64,000 nt of DNA, taken from contig NZ_CP108393.1 in NCBI RefSeq assembly GCF_035961655.1, positions 1,984,001 through 2,048,000 on the forward strand, in the 5' to 3' direction. The notes beneath the pieces were generated by a model. The model ran no database searches and had not been told where the DNA came from. It saw only the letters and a list, made by a program, of their open reading frames with translations. Source of the stretch: Streptomyces sp. NBC_01317. GTDB taxonomy: Bacteria; Actinomycetota; Actinomycetes; Streptomycetales; Streptomycetaceae. A program made the translations under genes and the position numbers. Each line of letters begins with the position of its first letter. The stretch's first letter is position 1. Positions 27,266-35,188 of this stretch are shown here, piece after piece.

Positions 27266-27285
27266 CCTCTGACATCAATGTGAGG
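27266..27285 (+). promoter_or_regulatory. Possible MerR-type operator in the MerR-OYE intergenic region
   Basis: The stretch from CCTC at 27266 to GAGG at 27285 contains an imperfect inverted repeat with inner ACAT/ATGT. It lies between the divergent genes where a MerR promoter spacer is expected. The symmetry is weak. Confidence 0.3.
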
Positions 27286-27343
27286 TTTTAGCGTAGTCGC
27301 CGTGCCCGACGTCCGGGCACCGCGGACCGCGAAGGAGCCCCGC

Positions 27344-28417
27344 ATGACGACCCTTTTCACCAGCTACCGGCTCGGCGGCACGGCCTTGCCCAACCGGGTG
27401 GTCATGGCCCCGATGACCCGGGTCCGGGCGGCCGCCGGCGGTCTGGCCACGCCGTCCATGGCGCGCTACTACGCCCAGCGGGCCACCGCCGGACTCATCG
27501 TCAGCGAAGGCGTGCAGCCGAGCGCGATCGGGCAGTCCAACCCCGGCACGCCGGGACTGCACACCGACGAGCAGGTCGCCGCGTGGCGGCCCGTGACCGC
27601 GGCCGTCCACACCAACGGCGGAAGGATCTTCGCCCAGCTGATGCACGGCGGCCGGGTCTCGCATCCCGACACCATCGGCATGCGGCCGGTGGGGCCCTCG
27701 GCGATACCCGCGGTCGGCGACGTGTTCACCCCGACCGGGCCCCAGCCCGCCCCGACGCCACGCGCCCTGGAGACCGCCGAAGTGCCCGAGCACGCCCAGG
27801 CGTACGGCCGGGCCGCCCGCCGCGCCGTCGAGGCGGGCTTCGACGGCGTGGAACTGCACGGCGCCAACGGTTACCTGATCTCGCAGTTCCTCTCCTCCAA
27901 CGCAAACCGGCGCACGGACCGTTACGGAGGCCCGGTCGCCGGGCGGATCAGGTTCGCCGTCGAGGCGGCCGCCGCCACCGTCGAGGCCGTCGGCGGAGAC
28001 AGAACCGGCATCCGGCTCTCACCGGGAGGAACCTTCTGGGGAGTCCAGGAGACCGACGTCCTCGATCTGTACACCGCCCTGCTGACCGAACTGGCCCGCC
28101 TCAAAGTGGCGTACGTACACCTCGAAGCCACCGCCGACGAAGAGGTGCTCCTCGCCCTGCGCCGGGCGTGGCCGGGCACGCTCGTCGTCAACCCCGTGCT
28201 TCCGATGGGCCCCAAGCAGACCGGCCGGGACGACGCCGACCACTGGCTCGCCCTGGGCGCCGACCTCATCAGTTTCGGCCGTGCCTTCATCGCCAACCCC
28301 GACCTGGTCGAGCGGCTGCGCGGCGGACTCCCGATCGCCCCCGCCGACGAAGCCACGTACTACCAGGGCGGTGACGCGGGCTACCTGACCTACCCGGCCC
28401 ACCAGTACGCGCATTGA
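27344..28417 (+). CDS. Old-yellow-enzyme-type alkene reductase (FMN)
   Basis: 357 residues from the ATG at 27344, with GGAG seven bases before. OYE features: NRVVMAPMTR near the start, the substrate-binding pair in VELHGANGYLISQFLSS (His and Asn), NRRTDRYGG, and FMN-phosphate loops SFGRAFIANPDLVERL. It reduces activated C=C bonds with NAD(P)H. Divergent from a MerR regulator, so it may be induced by electrophilic stress or nitro compounds. Confidence 0.92.
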   Translation: MTTLFTSYRLGGTALPNRVVMAPMTRVRAAAGGLATPSMARYYAQRATAGLIVSEGVQPSAIGQSNPGTPGLHTDEQVAAWRPVTAAVHTNGGRIFAQLMHGGRVSHPDTIGMRPVGPSAIPAVGDVFTPTGPQPAPTPRALETAEVPEHAQAYGRAARRAVEAGFDGVELHGANGYLISQFLSSNANRRTDRYGGPVAGRIRFAVEAAAATVEAVGGDRTGIRLSPGGTFWGVQETDVLDLYTALLTELARLKVAYVHLEATADEEVLLALRRAWPGTLVVNPVLPMGPKQTGRDDADHWLALGADLISFGRAFIANPDLVERLRGGLPIAPADEATYYQGGDAGYLTYPAHQYAH

Positions 28418-28537
28418 CCCCGGGCCGAGGGGGACGACCCAGTGCCGGCCGCCCCCTCTCCGGCTCGCCGCCGCGAGTTCCCGTATCCGTTCCGTGACGG
28501 GGTGCAAAGTCGGCGGAGCGCTCCTGGACCCGCCACG

Positions 28538-29338
28538 TCACGGCTTGACGGCCAGAAACCCCCACTGCACGCACGCGTCGGCCCCCTCCGGAGCCGTAAC
28601 CCCGGTCGGCAGGACCAGTTCCGGCAGCGGGCCGAGCCCCGGCGGCAGCAGGGTCAGGCCGCGTGCGCAGTCGGCGATCTGGTCAGGTGTACGGGCCAGG
28701 TACGCCCCCTCCGGATCAGCCTGTACGTAGTGCTCCTGCATCCTGAGCACGCCGGGCGTCTCGATCGTGTCGCACACGGCCAGGTACGAGCCGGGGACGA
28801 GACGTCCCGTGTACCGCTCCACCAACTCCGCCGCCTCACCCGGCGGGAAGTGGCCGAGCGTGGACAGGACGAGCAGCGCGACCGGCTTGTCCAGATCCAG
28901 GGTTTCCGACGCGTCCTCCAGGACGGCGTCCACGTCGCGGAAGTCCCGCCGGAGGCAGCGGATCCTGCCCTCGGGCGAACTCCGCAGCGAGCCGACGTGG
29001 TCGAGCACGACGGGGTCGTTGTCGACATACACGACCCGCGACTCCGGAGCCGCCTCCTGCGCCACCCCGTGGGTACCGCCGCCCGTCGGGATGCCGGCGC
29101 CCAGATCGAGGAACTGACGAATCCCGCCCTCCCGGACCACGTGGGCAGACACCCGCTCCTGAAAGGCCCGCGACTCCACGGCCGCCGTCCTGATCTCCGG
29201 AAAGGAGCCCGTCATCACGTCGGCGAGGTCCCGGTCGACCTGGTAGTTGTCCCGACCACCCTGGGCGTAGTTCCAGATCCGCGCGGAGTTGGGAACGGTC
29301 GGCACGACGTTGATGCCGGGGCGTACGGAGTCACTCAT
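28538..29338 (-). CDS. DUF574 S-adenosylmethionine-dependent methyltransferase
   Basis: 266 residues. Opens VPNSARIWNYAQGGRDNYQV, the hallmark of the actinobacterial DUF574 family. SAM-binding motif I is FLDLGAGIPTGGG and the acidic end of strand 2 is VVYVDNDPVVL. These proteins are abundant in Streptomyces, and their substrates are unknown. It is followed within 10 bases by a Cys-rich small gene on the same strand (upstream neighbour 29348-29740). Confidence 0.9.
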   Translation of the reverse strand: MSDSVRPGINVVPTVPNSARIWNYAQGGRDNYQVDRDLADVMTGSFPEIRTAAVESRAFQERVSAHVVREGGIRQFLDLGAGIPTGGGTHGVAQEAAPESRVVYVDNDPVVLDHVGSLRSSPEGRIRCLRRDFRDVDAVLEDASETLDLDKPVALLVLSTLGHFPPGEAAELVERYTGRLVPGSYLAVCDTIETPGVLRMQEHYVQADPEGAYLARTPDQIADCARGLTLLPPGLGPLPELVLPTGVTAPEGADACVQWGFLAVKP

Positions 29339-29347
29339 CCGAGATCC

Positions 29348-29740
29348 TTACTCGTCAGGGAGAGGGAAAGGAAGCGGGCCGCTGCCGGCCACGTCCGTCG
29401 CGGCCACGATCAACGCCACGAGGTTGTCGGTCCAGCAGTCCGACTCCTTGGTCGCCACTTCGACACCACAGCCGCCGCATACAAGGTTGGGGCCGTCCTG
29501 GCCGGCAAATCCGCAGCAACCGGAGCGACGGCGGGAATCCGGGTGCGGCGCCGACCCCGGAACATCATCCGGATGCAGGATCAGCAGACTCGCATCGAAA
29601 TCGACCTCGAAGGTCCCGGCGTCCATCCGGGGAGAGACGATCTCGTGGGCCGCCATCAACTCAGCTCCCCTCGACGGCTCCCCGAGCGCCACCTCGCTCG
29701 TCAAGGGCTGCCCGCAGTTGACGCAGCGAAGGATGGTCAT
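29348..29740 (-). CDS. Small Cys-rich protein, probable zinc-binding, unknown function
   Basis: 130 residues from the ATG at 29740. Paired cysteines CVNC at 6-9, CC near 84 and CGGC near 99 suggest a zinc ribbon. The middle (FEVDFDASLLILHPDDVPGS) and the end (ATDVAGSGPLPFPLPDE) are not recognised. It is probably co-transcribed with the DUF574 methyltransferase downstream. Confidence 0.65.
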   Translation of the reverse strand: MTILRCVNCGQPLTSEVALGEPSRGAELMAAHEIVSPRMDAGTFEVDFDASLLILHPDDVPGSAPHPDSRRRSGCCGFAGQDGPNLVCGGCGVEVATKESDCWTDNLVALIVAATDVAGSGPLPFPLPDE

Positions 29741-29783
29741 CCCCAGTCCTCCGCGCCTCTTTCTCGCACCATGACCTTGGCGC

Positions 29784-30272
29784 TCACGCTGCTGCCGTCG
29801 CCCGCCAGGCACCGGTGACGGCCCCTTCCTCCCACTGCCACCACCCCTCGGCCTCGCCATGTTCCAAGAGCTTCCGGATCCGGGGCAGGTCCGCGCCCGG
29901 TGGTATGTCGAGAGCCACCATCCCGAACTGCTCGATTCCCTCGCCGGTCGTGCCGAGGCCGTGGAACGTCTCCAGCACGGTCCGCCGGGCAGCACCCGAA
30001 CCGCCGTCCCTCAGGACGATCAGGCGAATGGTGCAGTTCCCCGAGGCCCGCAGGATCTCACCGGCCCAGCGGACGCCTTCGTCGTCGATCTCCACCCGGA
30101 TGATGTCGTCGCCGGCAACCCCGCGTACGAACCAGGGGGTGTTGTCCAGACGCACAGTCCCGTCCCCCAGGTCCACCGCCCACAAACTCTCCACGTTCGC
30201 CGGCGGCCAGCCGTCCTCGTCCACCTCCAGCCGGAAATGGACCTTCACGTGGTCGTCCTTGTTTCGCGTCAC
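29784..30272 (-). CDS. DUF4265-like protein
   Basis: About 162 residues from the GTG at 30272 (MTRNKDDHVKVHFRLEVDED). The core GWPPANVESLWAVDLGDGTV, then NTPWFVRGVAGDDIIRVEID, matches the DUF4265 pattern of an alpha/beta protein of unknown function. An in-frame ATG at 30353 would add 27 residues of low similarity, so the start is uncertain. No functional clue comes from the neighbours. Confidence 0.7.
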   Translation of the reverse strand: MTRNKDDHVKVHFRLEVDEDGWPPANVESLWAVDLGDGTVRLDNTPWFVRGVAGDDIIRVEIDDEGVRWAGEILRASGNCTIRLIVLRDGGSGAARRTVLETFHGLGTTGEGIEQFGMVALDIPPGADLPRIRKLLEHGEAEGWWQWEEGAVTGAWRATAAA

Positions 30273-30539
30273 TGCCCAATCATCCCCAGCCCCGGCCCCA
30301 GCGATGACGGGGCAGCCGTCCTGGCACCCCCACGCCGACGCGATGTCAGTCATGCGGTCGCGCCCGTTCATTGGCCACACTCGCGGGCTGATCGCTCCCC
30401 TCCGTGCCAGGCGTGAAGCACGGCCGGCAAACGCCCCGGCCTGGTGGACCAGCCGCTCGTACACGCCACGGTCGAGGAGTTGTCGGGTGTGCCGGGCCCG
30501 GGTGCGCGGGGTGGCGGCCGGGCAGGCTAGTTTGCTCGG

Positions 30540-30980
30540 ATGAGTCTCCTTGATGATGTGGCCGAGCGCGACGGCTGGCGTTGCTGGGTGTGTGACGAAG
30601 CGGTCGACCCCGACGAGTCGGTGAACGACCCCCGGGGGCCCAGCGTCGACAGCCGGACCGCCGACCGGAAGGCCAAGGTCGCAGAGCGGCTCGCGCACCG
30701 CGGATGCAACACCCGCAAGGGTGCGGTCAAGGTGGTCATCCCCTGGCCGGACCGCCTGTACGTGGTCGAACCAGCGCCGCTGATCACCGTTGCAGGGAGG
30801 CTGGAGCGCAAGGGGGGCCGCGAGATGGTGGGCCGTTGCCCGACCAGGCGGGACGCCCAAGAGGCGGCGGACTGGCTGGTGGACCGGTTCTCCCGACTCG
30901 TACCGGGGCTGCCGGTGACCGCCGACATCGAGCCGGGCGGTGGCCAGTTCCTCATCACCCTGACCACCAGCCGCCGCTGA
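30540..30980 (+). CDS. Small HNH-like protein
   Basis: 146 residues. The N-terminus has CWVC (Cys15, Cys18) and then RLAHRGCNTRKG, the zinc and HxxCN parts of HNH nucleases. The usual catalytic DHxxP segment appears only as SVDSRTADR, so activity is doubtful. The C-terminal half (MVGRCPTRRDAQEAADWLVD) looks like a separate small domain. The gene stands alone; role unknown. Confidence 0.7.
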   Translation: MSLLDDVAERDGWRCWVCDEAVDPDESVNDPRGPSVDSRTADRKAKVAERLAHRGCNTRKGAVKVVIPWPDRLYVVEPAPLITVAGRLERKGGREMVGRCPTRRDAQEAADWLVDRFSRLVPGLPVTADIEPGGGQFLITLTTSRR

Positions 30981-31312
30981 GGAGGCATCACCAGCACAGA
31001 CTCCGCGAGGCGGGCCGCCGCTCGGTGGCGGAGATGAGGGCGCGCACTCGTTCGCAAACGTGATTCCAGGCCACCGGCCGACAGCGAACTCGACCGTGCG
31101 ACGCGACGGCCGGGCCGGCGCACTCATGAGCGCTCGTGGATCGCCTGGCGATGCGCCTGATCCGGGCGGGCCACGCCGGGACGAATAGGCCGTCAGGACG
31201 TCACCGGAGGGGACTTTCCGATCATCACGGGCGACAGCGGTTCCCAGGACCGGCCTGACCGCGGCTTCTGCCGGCCGACCGTCCTGATCGTCGGATCGAG
31301 GCGCCGCCGTGG
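30981..31312. other. Gene-free interval
   Basis: No convincing coding sequence on either strand. Only a short stem (CCGCC...GGCGG near 31019) is visible downstream of the HNH-like gene. Confidence 0.5.
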
Positions 31313-32038
31313 CTACGGCGTTGTGCCCGGCGCCCCGATGGTCGTGAGGGGGGACCAGGACCGCTGATAGGCCGCGTCCTCGGCGCCCACCCGCAGGTGT
31401 ACGGGAGAGGTGCCGGTCAGCTGCACGGTGTACGAGTAGCCGGTGATGAGCGGCGCCGACGCGTCGTAGAAGCAGGGATCGTTGGGGACGGATCCCCAGC
31501 AGATGCGGTAGCCGACCGTCTCCGTGTCCGTCGCGGCCCTGGGGTTCCAGCTGACGGTGAGTTCAAGGGTGACCGGATCGATGAAGCCCGTGACTCCGGT
31601 GGGAACGGGCGGCGGAGTCAGGTCCCTGGAGACAACAGCCACCGCTACGGAGGCGGACCGGTTGCCGGAGGTGTCCACGGCGACAACCACGTAGTGGTAC
31701 GTCGCTCCGGTCGCCGGCGGGTAGTCGTTGAAGGTCAGTGCGTTGAACGGCGCCGCGGTACTGCGCAGGTGCGCGGGATCCAGCGTCACCGGGGTCCTGT
31801 CCGACCGATACACCAGATACCCCGCGAGGTCCGACGCGGCCACCGCCGACCAGGTCAGGGTGACCGTCCGCGCCACGACCGAGGCACGCACGCTCGGCGC
31901 CGGCGGCGGAGTGGTGTCCAGCGCCGCGCCGGCGGCCACGCCTCCGGCGGCAACCGCCACGCCGCCGGAGGCCACAACGCTGCCACCCGTCAGCAGGACC
32001 AGTCCGAGCAACGCCGCCGTGATTCGTTTCGTTCGCAT
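31313..32038 (-). CDS. Secreted protein with two fibronectin type III domains
   Basis: 241 residues from the ATG at 32038 (GGAGAG six bases before). Signal peptide MRTKRITAALLGLVLLTGGS ending near residue 35. Two FN3-like domains begin PPPAPSVRASVVARTVTLTW and PPPVPTGVTGFIDPVTLELT, each with YLVYRSD or YRICWGS strands. No catalytic domain and no sorting signal. Probably a small extracellular binding or spacer protein. Confidence 0.85.
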   Translation of the reverse strand: MRTKRITAALLGLVLLTGGSVVASGGVAVAAGGVAAGAALDTTPPPAPSVRASVVARTVTLTWSAVAASDLAGYLVYRSDRTPVTLDPAHLRSTAAPFNALTFNDYPPATGATYHYVVVAVDTSGNRSASVAVAVVSRDLTPPPVPTGVTGFIDPVTLELTVSWNPRAATDTETVGYRICWGSVPNDPCFYDASAPLITGYSYTVQLTGTSPVHLRVGAEDAAYQRSWSPLTTIGAPGTTP

Positions 32039-32194
32039 GTTCTCTCCTTGAATCGCCCAAGTGCCTCCCAGGTTTGACACACGATCGAGCGCCGCCGTTG
32101 TAGCCCATGACTCAGAGCGGTCGAGTCCGGAGCGTTGTCACTGCGGATGGATGAGCGGGTGCCGGTCAGGCGGCCCCCGCGTGAGGCCGGTGGT

Positions 32195-32584
32195 TCACTC
32201 CGGTCGTGCCCCGCACTCCTCGTCGGGGACGGCGTATCCAGAGACAGAAGGCCATCGCAAGGTCATGACCACGGAGTCGTCCTCGGCGAACCAGGAGTGA
32301 TCCACCCCCTGGCCCCAGACGACGTAGTCGCCCTGCCGCGCCAGCAGCACGCTGCGGCCGGGAAACTCCATGAGGAAGCGTCCCGAGACGAGAACCAGCA
32401 GAGCCGTCCGCACCTCGCCCTTCACCCACCGCGCCCGTCGCTCACCGCGGGGATGGACACCCCATTTGACCTCGACGGCGTCACTGTGGCGAGGATCGCC
32501 CCGCTCCTTGAAATGCCCGAGCAGCCATCCCCCGTCAGCTGCCGCTTCCTTGTCCGCATTGCCCACGTACACGCCGTCGTCCAT
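32195..32584 (-). CDS. Cupin-like small protein
   Basis: 129 residues from the ATG at 32584 (MDDGVYVGNADKEAAADGGW). The beta-barrel pattern VEVKWGVHPRGERRARWVKG, then LLVLVSGRFLMEFP and VVWGQGVDHSWFAEDDSVVM fits a single-domain cupin with His residues in both motifs. Ligand unknown. No clear operon partner. Confidence 0.65.
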   Translation of the reverse strand: MDDGVYVGNADKEAAADGGWLLGHFKERGDPRHSDAVEVKWGVHPRGERRARWVKGEVRTALLVLVSGRFLMEFPGRSVLLARQGDYVVWGQGVDHSWFAEDDSVVMTLRWPSVSGYAVPDEECGARPE

Positions 32585-32719
32585 GAACCCGAACGCTAGC
32601 AACCGAGGGCGCGGTGTCAGCCACAGCCGACAACCGCGAGGCCGGAACGTCGGCATGCGGAGCGGGTCCACCCCGCCGGGGGTGGACCCGTCCGGATCGG
32701 CCCTACGGACCGGCGTCGT

Positions 32720-33925
32720 TCACCGGAACTCGTCGACCAACCGGCGCGCGGCCACCTCCGCCCCGTCGGTACGGAGCCGGCCTGCCAGGGACCTCGCACG
32801 CGCCCGGGTCCCGGGTGACAGAGCGGTTTCGAGCGCGCCGCCCAGGGATTCCGCGGTCGTGGTCGGAGCGTCGACAGCCGCGCCGAGGCCCAATGCCGCC
32901 ACCCGGCCGGCCCAGTACGGGTTGTCCGACAGCTGAAGAGGTATCACCACTTGCGGCGTGCCCGCCCGGGCCGCCGTCAGCGTCGTACCCGCGCCACCGT
33001 GGTGGACCACAGCGGCCACCTCACCGAACAGGCTCCGATGGCTGACCTCGCCGACGGCGAAGCAGTCGTTCCCGTCGTCCACCAGCTCCAGGTCCGCCCA
33101 ACCCCGGGACACGAGCACGCGGTGCCCCTGTGCACGGACCGCCTCGACGGCCATGGAGCCGACGCCTTCGGCCGGGGACATACTGCCGAAGCCCACATAG
33201 ACCGGCGGACTGCCCGCATCCAGGAACCTCGCCAGGTCCGAGGGCAGGGGGCGTTCGTCCGCGAGGGTCCATGCGCCTGTCTGTACGACGTCGAGGCCGG
33301 GGGTCTCCCGCCACGCCCCCAGGTCCGGGTCCGCCGCCAGCCAGGGACGGTCGGTGATCACGTGATCGCGCACGTTGCTCACCGGTGCCAGACCGAGCGC
33401 CGCCCGCTGACGGTTGAGCGCCTCGCCGAACTGCGCGTCGACGTTCCGGGCGTCGAGCCCCCACAGTGTCCGGTTGTCGGCGGCATCAGGCTCCGGCCAG
33501 CCCGGCCGCGGCGGTGGCGCGTGATGCGGCGACGGCAGGTGGACCGCCGCATAGCTCACGTACACGTAGGAGACACCCGCGGCCTCGGCCACGGATCGCG
33601 CGGCGATCTGCCCCAGACCTGCCGCCACCACGACGTCACATCCGTCGATCGCCGCGGGGAAGGTGTCGAACTGTGTCTCGACCAACTCGTCCCGGTAGCA
33701 GGCCAGTTCGGTCGCCGAGGGCAGGACCTTCCCGCGCATCAACGCCCGGACAGGCGGCCCCACCGGCACCAACCGCACTCCGATACCGTCGAGCCGTTCG
33801 GCGAACTCCTCGTCCGGCGGGGCGCACATCCGCACGGCCACGCCACGTGCCCGTAGCCGCACGGCGAGTGCCACCAGCGGTTCGACGTCGCCACGTGTCC
33901 CGTATGTGGACAACAGCACCCGCAT
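32720..33925 (-). CDS. GT1-family glycosyltransferase (macrolide/glycopeptide type)
   Basis: 401 residues. GT-B fold of the MGT/GtfA group: MRVLLSTYGTRGDVEPLVAL at the N-terminus and the nucleotide-sugar motif VVHHGGAGTTLTAARAGTPQ near residue 300, followed by QLSDNPYWAGRVAALGLG. This group glycosylates antibiotics and other natural products, or inactivates macrolides in self-defence. It is divergent from a sugar nucleotidyltransferase-like gene, which may share its pathway. Confidence 0.9.
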   Translation of the reverse strand: MRVLLSTYGTRGDVEPLVALAVRLRARGVAVRMCAPPDEEFAERLDGIGVRLVPVGPPVRALMRGKVLPSATELACYRDELVETQFDTFPAAIDGCDVVVAAGLGQIAARSVAEAAGVSYVYVSYAAVHLPSPHHAPPPRPGWPEPDAADNRTLWGLDARNVDAQFGEALNRQRAALGLAPVSNVRDHVITDRPWLAADPDLGAWRETPGLDVVQTGAWTLADERPLPSDLARFLDAGSPPVYVGFGSMSPAEGVGSMAVEAVRAQGHRVLVSRGWADLELVDDGNDCFAVGEVSHRSLFGEVAAVVHHGGAGTTLTAARAGTPQVVIPLQLSDNPYWAGRVAALGLGAAVDAPTTTAESLGGALETALSPGTRARARSLAGRLRTDGAEVAARRLVDEFR

Positions 33926-34081
33926 TCAGCGTCCTCTTTCCTCGGGGCAGAGCCGTACCGGTGGCGGCGGCGCGCGTCGGCCTGCCCGGGGCCGGGAGGT
34001 TCGGCGGCGGTCGACTCTGGGCAGTCTGTGCTCGGCGAGGTGTGCAAGATCCTCCATCGTCCACACAACCGGAGTGCTGCG

Positions 34082-34786
34082 ATGCAGAGTTCGTCCACAC
34101 CCGTACCTGATGTTTCGGTCATCCTGCCCTGTGCCGGGTACGGAACACGCTTCGGGGCGCCCTACCCGAAGGAGTTGCACTGTCTCGCTCCTGGGGTCAC
34201 GGTGCTGGACCGCAGCCTGGAAGGCGTCGTCGAACTCGCCAAGAGCGGACTCAACGTGCGCCTGGTCATCGTGTTCGGAACACACAAACTGGAGACGGTG
34301 AGTTACCTCGCCCGCTATGCCGACACCTTTCAGATGGTCTTCGTCTACCAGAACGAGTCGTGCGGACCCGGTCTCGACGGGGCGATCCGCTCCGCCCTGC
34401 CGATGACGCGGGGGCCGGTGGCTCTCGTGCTGCCCGACATCGTTGTCGTGGGGTCGGACACCCCGGGCAAGCTCCTGCACGCCCTGCGCCAGGCGGAGGT
34501 GGCGGGCTGGTGTGTCGTGGCCGCGGAGGAACGGAATCACGACACGCTGCGGCAGATGGGCGCACTGGCCGTGGCCGAGGTGGAAGGCGTCCTGACCGTG
34601 GGGGCGGCCACGGACAAGCCGGCCGATCCCTCGGGCTTCAACGCGTTCTGGGGCATGGTGGCCGTAACGCAGAGTGAGGCGCACAAGCTGCCCGACGTCG
34701 TGGCCACAGGAACACCCAACCCATTGGCAGGCGCGGTCGCTCTCATGGTGGAGGGCATCGTCAACTTCAACACCCCCACGGGCTGA
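34082..34786 (+). CDS. Sugar-phosphate nucleotidyltransferase-like protein
   Basis: 234 residues from the ATG at 34082. The N-terminal pyrophosphorylase loop VSVILPCAGYGTRFGAPYPK and Lys (PKELHCL) match NTP_transferase enzymes. LVLPDIVVVG takes the place of the usual (L/V)GDN Asp motif. It is shorter than RfbA (about 290). It may make a dTDP- or UDP-sugar donor; the link to the divergent glycosyltransferase is inference. Confidence 0.75.
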   Translation: MQSSSTPVPDVSVILPCAGYGTRFGAPYPKELHCLAPGVTVLDRSLEGVVELAKSGLNVRLVIVFGTHKLETVSYLARYADTFQMVFVYQNESCGPGLDGAIRSALPMTRGPVALVLPDIVVVGSDTPGKLLHALRQAEVAGWCVVAAEERNHDTLRQMGALAVAEVEGVLTVGAATDKPADPSGFNAFWGMVAVTQSEAHKLPDVVATGTPNPLAGAVALMVEGIVNFNTPTG

Positions 34787-34949
34787 CCGCCCCCCACACC
34801 GTCGAGTCCGTCCGATCCCCACCGGTCCGTGAGGTCTGTGGCGAAGACAGTCGGTCGCCGCCTGATGGATGTCCGCCTGAGGGCGCGCAAGGCGTCTTCC
34901 CTCGTTCAGACTTCGCCGCATCCCTCAGCGGGGCGAGGATGGTAGAAGC

Positions 34950-35084
34950 ATGGGCAGTGGGCCACCGGTCCGGCGGGTGATCACTTTCGACGGCGACGGC
35001 TGGGAGCGGATCGGAACGCTGGCGCGGGAGTTGGGCATCTCTCCGGAAGAACTCGTTGTGCGGGTGCCGGCGAGGGTGGAGTGA
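34950..35084 (+). CDS. Possible 44-residue small protein
   Basis: ATG at 34950, TGA at 35082-35084. The peptide RVITFDGDGWERIGTLAREL, then GISPEELVVRVPARVE, has good codon bias and a helix-strand character. GAGG lies 11 bases upstream. Too short to classify; it could be a DNA-binding or antitoxin-like peptide, or chance. Confidence 0.4.
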   Translation: MGSGPPVRRVITFDGDGWERIGTLARELGISPEELVVRVPARVE

Positions 35085-35188
35085 TCAGCGGAGGGTGATT
35101 TCGTCCTCGCCCGACGCGCGTAGAGGCTCGAGTTCTACAAGGCCCGTGACACACGTCTGAGGGCGGGGGCGGGGAGGGGCCGGGTCGA

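Noticed and set aside
27266..27285. Strong MerR operator before the OYE gene
   Set aside because: Symmetry only 4-5 outer pairs; kept as a low-confidence site rather than a finding.
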